Assembly (NCBI RefSeq): GCF_002220095.1
Contig: NZ_CP022372.1
Coordinates: 2,700,501-2,764,500 of the forward strand
Length of the DNA stretch: 64,000 nucleotides
Direction: 5' to 3'
Source of the DNA: Bosea sp. AS-1
GTDB taxonomy: Bacteria; Pseudomonadota; Alphaproteobacteria; Rhizobiales; Beijerinckiaceae
Position numbers and translations under genes: made by a program. Under the pieces are notes generated by a model. That model made no database searches and had not been told where the DNA came from. It was given only the letters and a program-made list of their open reading frames with translations. This document shows, piece after piece, positions 48,564 through 56,753 of this stretch (its first letter is position 1; every line of letters starts with the position of its first letter).

Positions 48564-50075
48564 TCAACCGCGGGCGCTGCGCGGCATTCCGGCCGTGCGC
48601 GGTTGCGCCAGTCCCGGTGCGGTCTCCACGCCCAGCGTCGGCAGCGCGAGCGTGCGCTGGCCGCGGAAATCGACATGGCAGACGATCAGCCCGCGCTCCT
48701 CGATATAGCCGAGGAGCCGGCGCGCCCGGCTGGGCGAATGGCTGCCATAGACCCGCGCGAGCTCCGCATCGCTCGGACAGCTTCCGCCCTCGATGGCCGT
48801 GCGCGCGATGAACAGGAAGAGGCCTTGCAGATCCTCCGGCAAGGTGCCGGAAGCCGCCACCGCAGCCTGCCAGCCCTCGCTTGCGGCGATGCCGTCGCTG
48901 ACGCCTGCACGCGCCACTGCGAGCCGGCGGCGGAATTCCTCCAGGCTGAGATGCGTGCGGCCGAGCCGGCGCATCCGGCAGCGCACCGTGAAATCCTGGT
49001 AGAGCACCGCGACCTGCCGCGACTGCGACTCGGGATCGCCCATCAATTCGCGCAGGATCTCGGTCATGATCGCCTCGCGCTCTCCCGGCTCGAGCTCGAT
49101 CTCGGGCTCGGGCTCCGGCAGCGGGGCGGGGCGGTAGGTCTCGATTCGGCGCAATACCTCGGTCGGGTCCGGGCGCGGGCGCGGTGCGGGGCGAACGGGA
49201 CGGGCCATCGGCGGCGGCTCATCCTCGCCTGGCGTGAAGATCAGCTTGCCGGCTTCCTCCGGCGCCTGTTCGGGCAGCGGCATCAGTCCCGGTGCGCTGC
49301 CGCGATCGGCCGATGAGACGGAGCCGATCCGGATCGGCAGCGGTCGCTTCGACAGGGCCGGGCCCAGCGCGACGAACTGGCCGCGTTCGAGATCGCGGAA
49401 CATCTCGGCCTGGCGCCGGTCCATGCCGAGCAGGTCGGCGGCGCGCTGCATGTCGATGTCGAGGAAGGTGCGGCCCATCAGGAAGTTCGAGGCTTCCGCC
49501 GCGACGTTCTTGGCGAGCTTGGCCAGGCGCTGCGTCGCGATCACCCCGGCAAGCCCGCGCTTGCGGCCGCGGCACATCAGATTGGTCATGGCGCCGAGCG
49601 AGAGGCGGCGAGCCTCGTCGGAGGCTTCGCCCGCCATCACCGGCGCGAAGAGCTGCGCCTCGTCGACCACGATCAGCATCGGGAACCAGAGCGAGCGGTC
49701 GACATCGAAGAGCCCGCCGAGGAAGGCCGCGGTGGCGCGCAGCTGCTCGTCGGCTTCGAGGTTTTCGAGATTGAGCACCACCGAGACGCGATGCTGGCGC
49801 ACGCGCAAGGCAACGCGCTGCAACTCGGCCTCGCCGCACTCGGCATCGACCACGACATGGCCGAACTGGTCGGCGAGCGAGACGAAATCGCCTTCCGGAT
49901 CGATGATCGCCTGCTGGACCAGCGGGGCGCTCTGCTCGAGCAGCCTGCGCAGCAGATGCGACTTGCCGGAACCGGAATTGCCCTGCACGAGCAGGCGCGT
50001 CGCCAGCAATTCGGCGAGATCGATCAGACCGGGCTCGCCGGTCCTTGTCGTTCCCATCTCGATTGCTGTCGTCAT
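48564..50075 (-). CDS. HerA/FtsK-like ATP-binding protein
   Basis: A 503-residue P-loop ATPase. Walker A is VQGNSGSGKSHLLRRL near residue 31, Walker B is MLIVVDEAQLFAP near residue 135, and AGVIATQRLAKLAKNVAAEA carries the sensor Gln/arginine-finger-like region typical of HerA/VirB4-type motors. The second half has a Pro/Glu-rich linker (PMARPVRPAPRPRP) and a C-terminal winged-helix-like domain (SDAELARVYGSHSPSRARRL). HerA usually pairs with NurA nuclease; no nuclease gene is adjacent. The next genes upstream encode small exported proteins and do not suggest a system. Its role is unknown. Confidence 0.82.
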   Translation of the reverse strand: MTTAIEMGTTRTGEPGLIDLAELLATRLLVQGNSGSGKSHLLRRLLEQSAPLVQQAIIDPEGDFVSLADQFGHVVVDAECGEAELQRVALRVRQHRVSVVLNLENLEADEQLRATAAFLGGLFDVDRSLWFPMLIVVDEAQLFAPVMAGEASDEARRLSLGAMTNLMCRGRKRGLAGVIATQRLAKLAKNVAAEASNFLMGRTFLDIDMQRAADLLGMDRRQAEMFRDLERGQFVALGPALSKRPLPIRIGSVSSADRGSAPGLMPLPEQAPEEAGKLIFTPGEDEPPPMARPVRPAPRPRPDPTEVLRRIETYRPAPLPEPEPEIELEPGEREAIMTEILRELMGDPESQSRQVAVLYQDFTVRCRMRRLGRTHLSLEEFRRRLAVARAGVSDGIAASEGWQAAVAASGTLPEDLQGLFLFIARTAIEGGSCPSDAELARVYGSHSPSRARRLLGYIEERGLIVCHVDFRGQRTLALPTLGVETAPGLAQPRTAGMPRSARG

Positions 50076-50187
50076 GCCGGTCGTGAATCGTCTCGATTGA
50101 TCGCGCGCGGGGGCGCGGCCGGCGCTTCTAGCATGGCGCTGCCCCCGCCGGGCGCAGGGCAGGGCTGCATTCCACAGGCAATCGTTA

Positions 50188-50481
50188 TCAGCGCGGGCAG
50201 CCGAGCGCCCGTTCCCGCCTCAGGATGCTGGCGATCTCGCGGTGGTCATTGCCCGAGAGCGGCAGGTCCTCGATATTGTCGTATTGGCAACCGGCATTGC
50301 CGAAGGCCGCGATCGCACGCCGTGTCCGGAAGCAGTAACCCTGCGCCTTGTAGATCTCGTTGCGGGACATCCACAGGCTGGCGCAGGTTTCGGGATCGGC
50401 CTGGGCCGGAAGCGCTGCAAAGGTCGTCAACAGGCCCGCGCCGGCGAGAGACAGCAAGGTCCTGGTGCGAAGGTGACGCAT
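50188..50481 (-). CDS. Small secreted YARHG-domain-like protein
   Basis: A 97-residue exported protein: signal peptide LRTRTLLSLAGAGLLTTFAA with cleavage after PAQA, then ETCASLWMSRNEIYKAQGYC followed by FRTRRAIAAFGNAGC. That layout (W, RN, GYCF, aromatic-rich helix, paired Cys) is of the YARHG type, a small extracellular domain of unknown function. Four Cys suggest two disulfides. The ATG at 50481 gives a clean signal peptide; longer forms do not. Confidence 0.72.
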   Translation of the reverse strand: MRHLRTRTLLSLAGAGLLTTFAALPAQADPETCASLWMSRNEIYKAQGYCFRTRRAIAAFGNAGCQYDNIEDLPLSGNDHREIASILRRERALGCPR

Positions 50482-50558
50482 GGCGATATCCCGTCCGGCT
50501 GGCACGCATGAAAACCCGCCACCTTGTGGCGGAAGCGCCGGCGCCGGGCAAGTCGGCC

Positions 50559-50849
50559 CTACATCTCCAGACAGGTGATGACCTGCACGTAGCTCGGCGA
50601 AGTGCCGAGCTTTGCACCCTCGACACAGCTGTTGCGCTTGGCGGCCGGGTACTGTGCCCATTTGGCGGCGAGCGAGTCCCGGGCCTTCTCCTCGTCGCTG
50701 CGGCAAGCGCTCACCGAGCCGCCGATCCCGGCGCCGGCATTGCCGACGTCGCGGCAGGTCGCCTCGATGTTGAACTTCGGCGGTCCGTCGGCGACGGGGA
50801 TCAGCAAACCGGAGGAGAGGGAGAGGGAAACGAGACCGGCGATCAGCAT
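50559..50849 (-). CDS. Small exported protein with conserved Cys
   Basis: A 96-residue protein with an N-terminal hydrophobic signal (LIAGLVSLSLSSGLLIPVAD) and four Cys in the mature part (EATCRDVG, VSACRSDEEKARDS, NSCVEGAKLG, VITCLEM at the very end). I recall related Hyphomicrobiales proteins ending in TCLEM but none with a known role. The ATG at 50849 has GGAG eight bases upstream. It is 77 bases before the YARHG-like gene on the same strand, so the two may be co-transcribed. Confidence 0.7.
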   Translation of the reverse strand: MLIAGLVSLSLSSGLLIPVADGPPKFNIEATCRDVGNAGAGIGGSVSACRSDEEKARDSLAAKWAQYPAAKRNSCVEGAKLGTSPSYVQVITCLEM

Positions 50850-50960
50850 GGCGGACTCTCCATTGGCGCGCCCGGCCTGATCAACGCATCGGCCGCGTCG
50901 CGGTTCCATCGATGCGGCAAAGCGCGAGGACCCGGTTTCCGCCCGAATATTGGCGGCGAT

Positions 50961-51974
50961 CTAGCGCTTGGTGATCGCGATCTCCGATGCAGAGTGGACT
51001 TCGATATCGACGATGGCCAGATCAGGCCGGTCGAGCACGGGATAGGCTTGCGCGTCCGAGCGCCTGACGAAGATGACGCTGGCCAGCGCCTGGTGGCCCG
51101 CCAGCCGCGAATGGGCCAGTGCCGGCTCCATCTCCCCGGGCAGGATAAGATGGACGTGCCGCCCGCCCTCGATACAGGCCTGCAGATCCCCGAGATGGAA
51201 CAGGCCGAGCGGCAAGAGCTCGATGCCCGCCAGCATCGCCATGCCGGGGCCGCTTGCCAGCGCCGCGAGATCGCCCCCGACCAGGGTCGTGACGATGCGC
51301 GAGGAGGCTACCGGTTTCAGCAGGCGCGACAATTCCAGCGCCTTGCCGAGGATATCGCGCTCGGACAGGGTGACCGGCCCGGACATTGTCGTCGCATCGG
51401 CCACCTGGATCGCCGGCCGCTCGACGATGGTCGGCAGGGAATGGAGCGAGGCGTTGGCCATCAGCATGTCGAGCGGCGCCACGCCGTCCGGCACCTCAGG
51501 GCCGAAGCCGCCGACGAAACGGGTGCTGAAGGCGCGCATCGCCAGGTTGCGAAGGATCAGCAGGGGGCGCAGGGGGCCGATCCGGCTGACGCCGAGCGCC
51601 ATCACCGCGCCCGACGCTTCCACCAACCGAAGCAGTTCGATCTCGTTGCCATGAAGTGGCAGCATAAGCGGCGACAGCCCGGCCCGCAGGCAGGCGAGCA
51701 CCGAGACGATGGCTTCGGGGCCGAGCGGGGCCAGGATCGCGACGCTCGCCCCCGGCTGGCCTTTGTTGATCGAGAGCAGCCGCGCCAGCCGGTCGATGCG
51801 CTGGTCGAGCTGCAGGAAGTTCATCGAGGCGGGATTGGCATCGCTCCAGCCGCGCCGGCCCGGCGGGTCGCGCAGCGCCGTCTCGTAGCCGCGACCGCGC
51901 GTCAGTGCCGCGAGCAGCGCGTCGAGATCGAGGCCATCGAGCAGGGCGGAAGCTTCGTCCTGTTCAGCCCGCAT
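50961..51974 (-). CDS. Degenerate AMP-binding (ANL-fold) protein
   Basis: A 337-residue protein resembling the N-terminal domain of acyl-CoA synthetases/AMP ligases: a SMNFLQLDQRIDRLARLLS start, then SVAILAPLGPEAIVSVLACL and LVEASGAVMALG. The adenylate-forming loop that normally reads TSGTTGxPK appears here as DATTMSGPVTLSERDIL, without its Gly-rich Thr/Lys core, and the later catalytic-Lys C-terminal domain is missing, so it is probably not an active ligase. It starts 10 bases after the solute-binding-protein stop and probably shares its transcript. A binding or regulatory role is a guess. Confidence 0.65.
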   Translation of the reverse strand: MRAEQDEASALLDGLDLDALLAALTRGRGYETALRDPPGRRGWSDANPASMNFLQLDQRIDRLARLLSINKGQPGASVAILAPLGPEAIVSVLACLRAGLSPLMLPLHGNEIELLRLVEASGAVMALGVSRIGPLRPLLILRNLAMRAFSTRFVGGFGPEVPDGVAPLDMLMANASLHSLPTIVERPAIQVADATTMSGPVTLSERDILGKALELSRLLKPVASSRIVTTLVGGDLAALASGPGMAMLAGIELLPLGLFHLGDLQACIEGGRHVHLILPGEMEPALAHSRLAGHQALASVIFVRRSDAQAYPVLDRPDLAIVDIEVHSASEIAITKR

Positions 51975-51984
51975 CGCCGGTCCT

Positions 51985-53850
51985 TCAATTCGCAGCGGCC
52001 GGCGCGGCCGGAAGGCGCGCCAACGTCTCGTTGGACAGGAAATAGGCCGGCTGCCGTCCGGCCAGTACGACATCGCGCGCATGGGCGAACCAGGTGTCCG
52101 GCAGATAATAGAGCGGCACCACGTAGAATCCGGAGATCAGCAGCCGGTCGAGCGTGCGCACGGCGGCGACGAAATCCTCGCGCTCGCGCGCCTTCAGCAG
52201 AAGCTGCAGGACGGCATCGACGGCAGGCGATCTGACGCCGGCATAGTTGAGCGCGCCCTTGCGCTCGGCATTGGCCGAGCCCCAGCGGCCGATCTGCTCG
52301 TTGCCGGGCGAGGCCGAGGCCGGCCAGGTCCACTGGACCATGTCGAAATCGAAGGCGGAGAGCCGCCGCCAGTACTGTACGTCGTCGATCAATCGCACCT
52401 GCGCGGCGATGCCGAGACGGCCAAGCGACTGCGCGAAGTTCAGCGCGAGACGCTCCTGCGGGCGATTCGTCACCGTGATCTCGAAGGCGAAGGGTTCGCC
52501 CTTGCCGTTGCGCAGGGTTCCGTCCCTCAGCGTGAACCCGGCCTCGTTCAACAGATCGAGCGCCTTGCGCGCCTGCTCGCGGTCGCGACCCGAGCCATCC
52601 GTCTCGGAAGGGCGCCAAGCTCCGGTCATCACATCCTCGCGGACGGCGCCCGGGAAGGCGGCAAGCAGCGTCTTCTCGCGCTGATCGGCCGGCACGCCCA
52701 GCGCCGACAGTTCCGAATCCGAGAAGAAGCTGCCTGCCCGCCTATAGACACCGTGGAAGAGATTGCGATTGACCCATTCGAAGTCGAACAGCAATCCGAG
52801 CGCTTCGCGCACGCGGATATCCGCGAAGATCGGGCGGCGCGTGTTGAAGACGAGCCCGGTCATGCCCTTGGGCGTGTCGAAGTGGAGCGTCTCGCGGACG
52901 ATGCGCCCTTCGTGCACGGCGGGGATATCGTAGCCGGTCATCCAGCGGGTCGGATCGCTTTCGAGCCGGATATCGCAGAGCCCGGCCTTGAAGGCCTCGA
53001 ACAGCGCATTGGAATCCCGATAGAAATCGTAGCGGAGCTCATCGGCGTTGAAGAGGCCGCGCATCAGCGGCAACGCTTCGCCCCAGAAATCCGCGCGCCG
53101 CTTCAGCGTCAGCGATTCGCCGGGCCGGACCTCGCTGACGATATAGGGGCCCGAACCCAACGCCGGCTTGAAGCTGGTGTCGCCGAAGGTTTCGGCGTCG
53201 GTCGCATGCTTGGCGAAGATCGGCAGCGCTCCGATCACCAGCGGCAATTCCCGGTTGGCGCCGTCGCCGAGCTCGAATTCGACGCGCCGCGGGGAGGGCG
53301 CCGAGGCTCGGGTGATGCCGGACAGGCTGGAGCGGTGGAACGGCTTGCCCTTCGTCCTCAGCATCTCGACGGTGAAGAGCACGTCCTCGGCAGTGACCGG
53401 CTTGCCGTCGGAGAAGCTGGCGCGCTCGTCGATCTCGAAGGCGAGCCGCGTCCGGTCCGGATCGAGCTCGACCTGCGAGGCAAGCAGCCCATAGGCCGTG
53501 AATGGCTCGTCGGCGGACCGGTAGAGCAGGCTTTGCTGGACGTATTTCGGCACGGCATCCGGCGCGACGCCGAGCACGATCAGCGGGTTCAGACTGTCGA
53601 AAGTGCCCTGGATGCCGAAGACGATGCGCCCGCCCTTGGGCGCTTTCGGATCGGTATAGGGCAGGTGGTCGAAGCCGGGCGGTAGCGCCGGGGCGCCGTG
53701 CATGGCGATGGCGTGACGGGCGGCGTCCCGGCCGGAGGACAGCGAATCGGCACGCGCCCGCCCTCCCGGCGCAACAGCGAGCGGAAGCAGGGTGAGCAGC
53801 AAGCTTAGTTCGCGACGCGATGGCGTCGCGGTCAATCGAGGCAAATCCAT
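51985..53850 (-). CDS. YejA-like extracellular solute-binding protein
   Basis: Periplasmic receptor (family 5, peptide/oligopeptide type) for an ABC importer. The 621-residue product has a twin-Arg-like signal (PSRRELSLLLTLLPLAVA, cleavage after RARA), the N-terminal hallmark FDHLPYTDPKAPKGGRIVFG of YejA-like proteins, SFSDGKPVTAEDVLFTVEML (as ERASFSDGKPVTAEDVLF), and a C-terminal FYVVPLYYLPDTWFA. No permease or ATPase genes are next to it, so its transporter is elsewhere or shared. The gene that follows encodes the degenerate AMP-ligase-like protein. Confidence 0.9.
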   Translation of the reverse strand: MDLPRLTATPSRRELSLLLTLLPLAVAPGGRARADSLSSGRDAARHAIAMHGAPALPPGFDHLPYTDPKAPKGGRIVFGIQGTFDSLNPLIVLGVAPDAVPKYVQQSLLYRSADEPFTAYGLLASQVELDPDRTRLAFEIDERASFSDGKPVTAEDVLFTVEMLRTKGKPFHRSSLSGITRASAPSPRRVEFELGDGANRELPLVIGALPIFAKHATDAETFGDTSFKPALGSGPYIVSEVRPGESLTLKRRADFWGEALPLMRGLFNADELRYDFYRDSNALFEAFKAGLCDIRLESDPTRWMTGYDIPAVHEGRIVRETLHFDTPKGMTGLVFNTRRPIFADIRVREALGLLFDFEWVNRNLFHGVYRRAGSFFSDSELSALGVPADQREKTLLAAFPGAVREDVMTGAWRPSETDGSGRDREQARKALDLLNEAGFTLRDGTLRNGKGEPFAFEITVTNRPQERLALNFAQSLGRLGIAAQVRLIDDVQYWRRLSAFDFDMVQWTWPASASPGNEQIGRWGSANAERKGALNYAGVRSPAVDAVLQLLLKAREREDFVAAVRTLDRLLISGFYVVPLYYLPDTWFAHARDVVLAGRQPAYFLSNETLARLPAAPAAAN

Positions 53851-54102
53851 CGCGCGACCTGATTCCCTGCGCGAAGAATAGCATGGTGATAGGCTCGTCA
53901 GGCAGTTATTCAGGCTGGAATTGGGCGGACGAAGTCGTTAAAGGCGGGGGCGGGTGTCATTCAAACGCCTCAATCGCCCTTGATGTGCACGGCTTGCGGT
54001 GGCCGGTACAGCCATGCGATTGGGCCGCCAGCGGTGACGCACGCGGCTTGCGAAGTCGTGATCCCGAATTCGCCTGTGAGGCTTGTGAGGAAAGACCAAG
54101 GA

Positions 54103-54876
54103 ATGCCCGCTTCGTTTCGCCTGTCATCATGCGCGCTCGCGCTCGCTCTGAGCACGGCCATCGGCTTCGCGCCGGTCGCGGCCTTCGCTCAGGCCAAGCC
54201 GGCGGCCAAGCCGGCCCAGCAGCCGGCCGCCCCCGCCCAGCAGCCCGGTGCGGCCGCGCCGACCGGTCCGACCGTCGTCCAGGTCAAGTCCAACCCGGAG
54301 CAGACGAGCTGGACCAAGGTTTGCGGCAAGGACCAGGCCGCCAACAAGGAAATCTGCTACACCACCCGCGACTTCGTCTCGGATCAGGACCAGCCGGTGC
54401 TGGCCGTCGCGATCTATGACGTGAAGGGTGACGCCAACAAGATCGTGCGCTTCCTGATGCCGCTCGGCTTGCTGCTCCAGCCGGGCATCCGCTTCGGCGT
54501 CGACAGCGCCCAGCCCACCGGCGGCCGCTATGCGATCTGCTTCCCGAACGGCTGCTTCGCCGAGGCGCAGATCAAGGACGACTTCATCACCTCGATGAAG
54601 AAGGGCACCAACCTCAACGTCAGCGTCCAGAACCAGGGCGGGCGCGAGGTGACCTTCCAGATCCCGCTGGCCGATTTCGCCAAGGGCTTCGATGGTGCGC
54701 CGATCGACCCGAAGGTGCTCGAAGAGCAGCAGAAGAAGCTGCAGGACGAGGTCGCCAAGCGCCAGGAAGAGCTGCGCAAGCGCCTCGGCGCCGGCGATGC
54801 CGCTGCGCCGGGCGCCGCGGCTCCTGCGCCGGGCGCTGCTCCGGCTCCCGCGCCGGCGACGCCGCCGAAGCCCTGA
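54103..54876 (+). CDS. Invasion-associated locus B (IalB) family protein
   Basis: A 257-residue exported protein: signal peptide ending at AAFAQ, an Ala/Pro/Gln-rich linker (KPAAKPAQQPAAPAQQPG), the IalB domain (WTKVCGKDQAANKEICYTTR, RFLMPLGLLLQPGIRFGVDS, YAICFPNGCFAEAQI with paired Cys), then a charged helix (EEQQKKLQDEVAKRQEELRK) and an Ala/Pro tail. IalB of Bartonella is linked to erythrocyte invasion; free-living relatives have many copies of unknown role. The ATG at 54103 has GAGGAAAG eight bases upstream. A strong terminator follows. Confidence 0.9.
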   Translation: MPASFRLSSCALALALSTAIGFAPVAAFAQAKPAAKPAQQPAAPAQQPGAAAPTGPTVVQVKSNPEQTSWTKVCGKDQAANKEICYTTRDFVSDQDQPVLAVAIYDVKGDANKIVRFLMPLGLLLQPGIRFGVDSAQPTGGRYAICFPNGCFAEAQIKDDFITSMKKGTNLNVSVQNQGGREVTFQIPLADFAKGFDGAPIDPKVLEEQQKKLQDEVAKRQEELRKRLGAGDAAAPGAAAPAPGAAPAPAPATPPKP

Positions 54877-54901
54877 TCGGGCTTTCGGGTTCCGCGAATC
54901 G

Positions 54902-54932
54902 AAAGGCCGGCCCTACGGGGCCGGCCTTTTTT
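54902..54932 (+). terminator. Rho-independent terminator after ialB
   Basis: Perfect 12-bp stem AAAGGCCGGCCC/GGGCCGGCCTTT with a TACG loop and a run of six Ts. Confidence 0.92.
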
Positions 54933-54976
54933 GCTTGATGCTCGTCGCGGGCCGTGTCGTGACGGAGGCTGGCGCC

Positions 54977-55306
54977 TCAGTTCAGATCGGCGCGATCGAT
55001 CCTGTACTGTCCCTTGCGGTCGCGGCGGAAGAATTCGCGCGCCCGCGGATGACGGACCGGAGCGCCGGAATCATCGACGACGAGGTTCTGCTCCGAGACA
55101 TAGGCGACGTATTCCGTCTCCTCGTTCTCGGCGAAGAGGTGATAGAACGGCTGGTCCTTCGACGGACGCATGTTCTCCGGGATCGACTCCCACCACTCTT
55201 CGGTGTTGGAGAAAACCGGATCGACGTCGAAGATCACGCCGCGAAACGGGTAGATGCGGTGCTTGACCACCTGTCCAATGCGGAATTTGGCCGAACGCGC
55301 TTCCAT
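54977..55306 (-). CDS. hspQ: HspQ, heat-shock/hemimethylated-DNA-binding protein
   Basis: Small protein of the HspQ/YccV family; in E. coli it binds hemimethylated DNA and acts as a Lon specificity factor. The 109-residue product has KFRIGQVVKHRIYPFRGVIF, EEWWESIPENMRPSKDQPFY and HLFAENEETEYVAYVSEQNL. The ATG at 55306 was chosen as closest to the conserved start; an ATG at 55324 adds six residues. Its end is 44 bases from the ialB terminator. Confidence 0.92.
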   Translation of the reverse strand: MEARSAKFRIGQVVKHRIYPFRGVIFDVDPVFSNTEEWWESIPENMRPSKDQPFYHLFAENEETEYVAYVSEQNLVVDDSGAPVRHPRAREFFRRDRKGQYRIDRADLN

Positions 55307-55419
55307 GACAGTTCCATGCTGCACCGGCCTGATACGCAGCCGGCTCGGTTCTTGCCGCCCTTGCGCAAGAATTGCGTCGCAAATACGTCGAAATCAACCG
55401 ATCAGCCGGTGAATCCCCA

Positions 55420-56469
55420 TCACATTCCGTAATGTTCGGCCAATGACGGGTCGCGCGCGGCGACCTGCCGGGCGAGGTCGACGATCACCTTGGCCTGTTT
55501 CCAGGTCGCGTCGTCCTGCATCTTGCCGTCGATCATCACGGCGCCCGAGCCATCCGGCATCGCCTCGAGGATGCGTTTCGCAAAGACGACCTCGGCCGGA
55601 TCCGGGCTGAACACCCGCTTGGCGATCTCGATCTGCGAGGGGTGCAGCGTCCAGGCGCCCGCGCAGCCAAGCAGGAAGGCGTTGCGGAACTGCGCCTCGC
55701 AGGCCGCTGCATCGGCGAAGTCGCCGAAAGGACCATAGAAAGGTTTGATGCCCGCCGCAGCGCAGGCATCGACCATCTTCGCCAGCGTGTAGTGCCAGAG
55801 ATCCTGCTGGGCGACGGCGCGGGGTCCGCCGTCGGGGCAGGGGTCGGCGATCACCTTGTATTCCGGGTGGCCGCCGCCGACGCGGGTCGTCTTCATCGCG
55901 CGCGAAGCGGCGAGATCGGCAGGTCCGAGACTCATGCCGTGCATGCGCGGGGAGGCGGTGGCAATCGCCTCGACATTCTTCACGCCCTCGGCGGTTTCGA
56001 GGATGGCGTGGATCAGGATCGGCTTGGGCAGGGCATGACGCGCCTCGAACTGCGCCAGGAGCTGGTCGACATAATGGATGTCCCACGGCCCCTCGACCTT
56101 CGGCACCATCACGACGTCGAGCTTGCCTCCGATCTCGGCCATGATCGCGGTGACGTCGTCGAGGAACCAGGGCGAGTTCAGCGCATTCACCCGCGTCCAC
56201 AGGCCGGTCTTGCCGAAATCGACGGCCTTGCCCATGGCGATGAAGCCGTCGCGCGCCGCCTGCTTGGCTTCGACCGGGATCGCGTCCTCAAGGTTGCCGA
56301 GCACGATATCGACCTGTCCAGCCAGCTCGCCGACCTTGGCGCGCACCTTTTCGAGGTGAGGGGGCACGAAATGGATCATCCGTTCGAGCCTGAGCGGCAA
56401 TTCGCGATAGGGCTCGGGCGCGCCGATGGCCAGCGGCCGAAAGAACTGGCGGGGCGTCTTGCTCGTCAT
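55420..56469 (-). CDS. HpcH/HpaI-family malyl-CoA lyase-like protein
   Basis: A 349-residue CitE-like aldolase. Motifs: [20 protein letters not shown], the metal/substrate site [60 protein letters not shown], and [16 protein letters not shown]. The closest recalled group is the L-malyl-CoA/beta-methylmalyl-CoA lyases of the ethylmalonyl-CoA and serine pathways. No other genes of those pathways are next to it. The ATG at 56469 has GGAG six bases upstream; ATGs at 56481 and 56526 are further in-frame options. Confidence 0.85.
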   Translation of the reverse strand: MTSKTPRQFFRPLAIGAPEPYRELPLRLERMIHFVPPHLEKVRAKVGELAGQVDIVLGNLEDAIPVEAKQAARDGFIAMGKAVDFGKTGLWTRVNALNSPWFLDDVTAIMAEIGGKLDVVMVPKVEGPWDIHYVDQLLAQFEARHALPKPILIHAILETAEGVKNVEAIATASPRMHGMSLGPADLAASRAMKTTRVGGGHPEYKVIADPCPDGGPRAVAQQDLWHYTLAKMVDACAAAGIKPFYGPFGDFADAAACEAQFRNAFLLGCAGAWTLHPSQIEIAKRVFSPDPAEVVFAKRILEAMPDGSGAVMIDGKMQDDATWKQAKVIVDLARQVAARDPSLAEHYGM

Positions 56470-56753
56470 CGGGCGCTCCATGTTGCGATGCAGCGAATGT
56501 GAGCATGCCTTGACGAGGCCGTCCATCCTGCCTTGGTCGAGCGGTGCGGGCAGTAAGGCGGATAATGATCCCAGGAATAAATGCTTACCTATATCAATGG
56601 GTAATTATACCTAGGATCGGAGTCTTCTGCCTGATCGCGCGATATGTCAGGTTTTCCTGAGCCTCACCGGCGAGTGTCGTCATGCCACGCTGGCGCCGGC
56701 TTTGCACCGGGAGCCGTATCCGCCCGGAACCTGTACCAAACTGCGACGAGCCG
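56470..56753. other. AT-rich divergent intergenic region
   Basis: About 280 bases between the leftward malyl-CoA-lyase-like gene and the rightward acyltransferase gene. The centre (56570-56615) is markedly AT-rich for this genome and holds TACCTA twice, 22 bases apart (56586 and 56608), and a TTACC/GGTAA inverted pair (56585-56589, 56600-56604). Likely promoter and operator region; boxes not defined. Confidence 0.5.

Noticed and set aside
49791..52235. An 814-residue plus-strand frame across several leftward genes
   Set aside because: It crosses the HerA-like gene, two small secreted protein genes and the ANL-like gene, all better supported on the minus strand.
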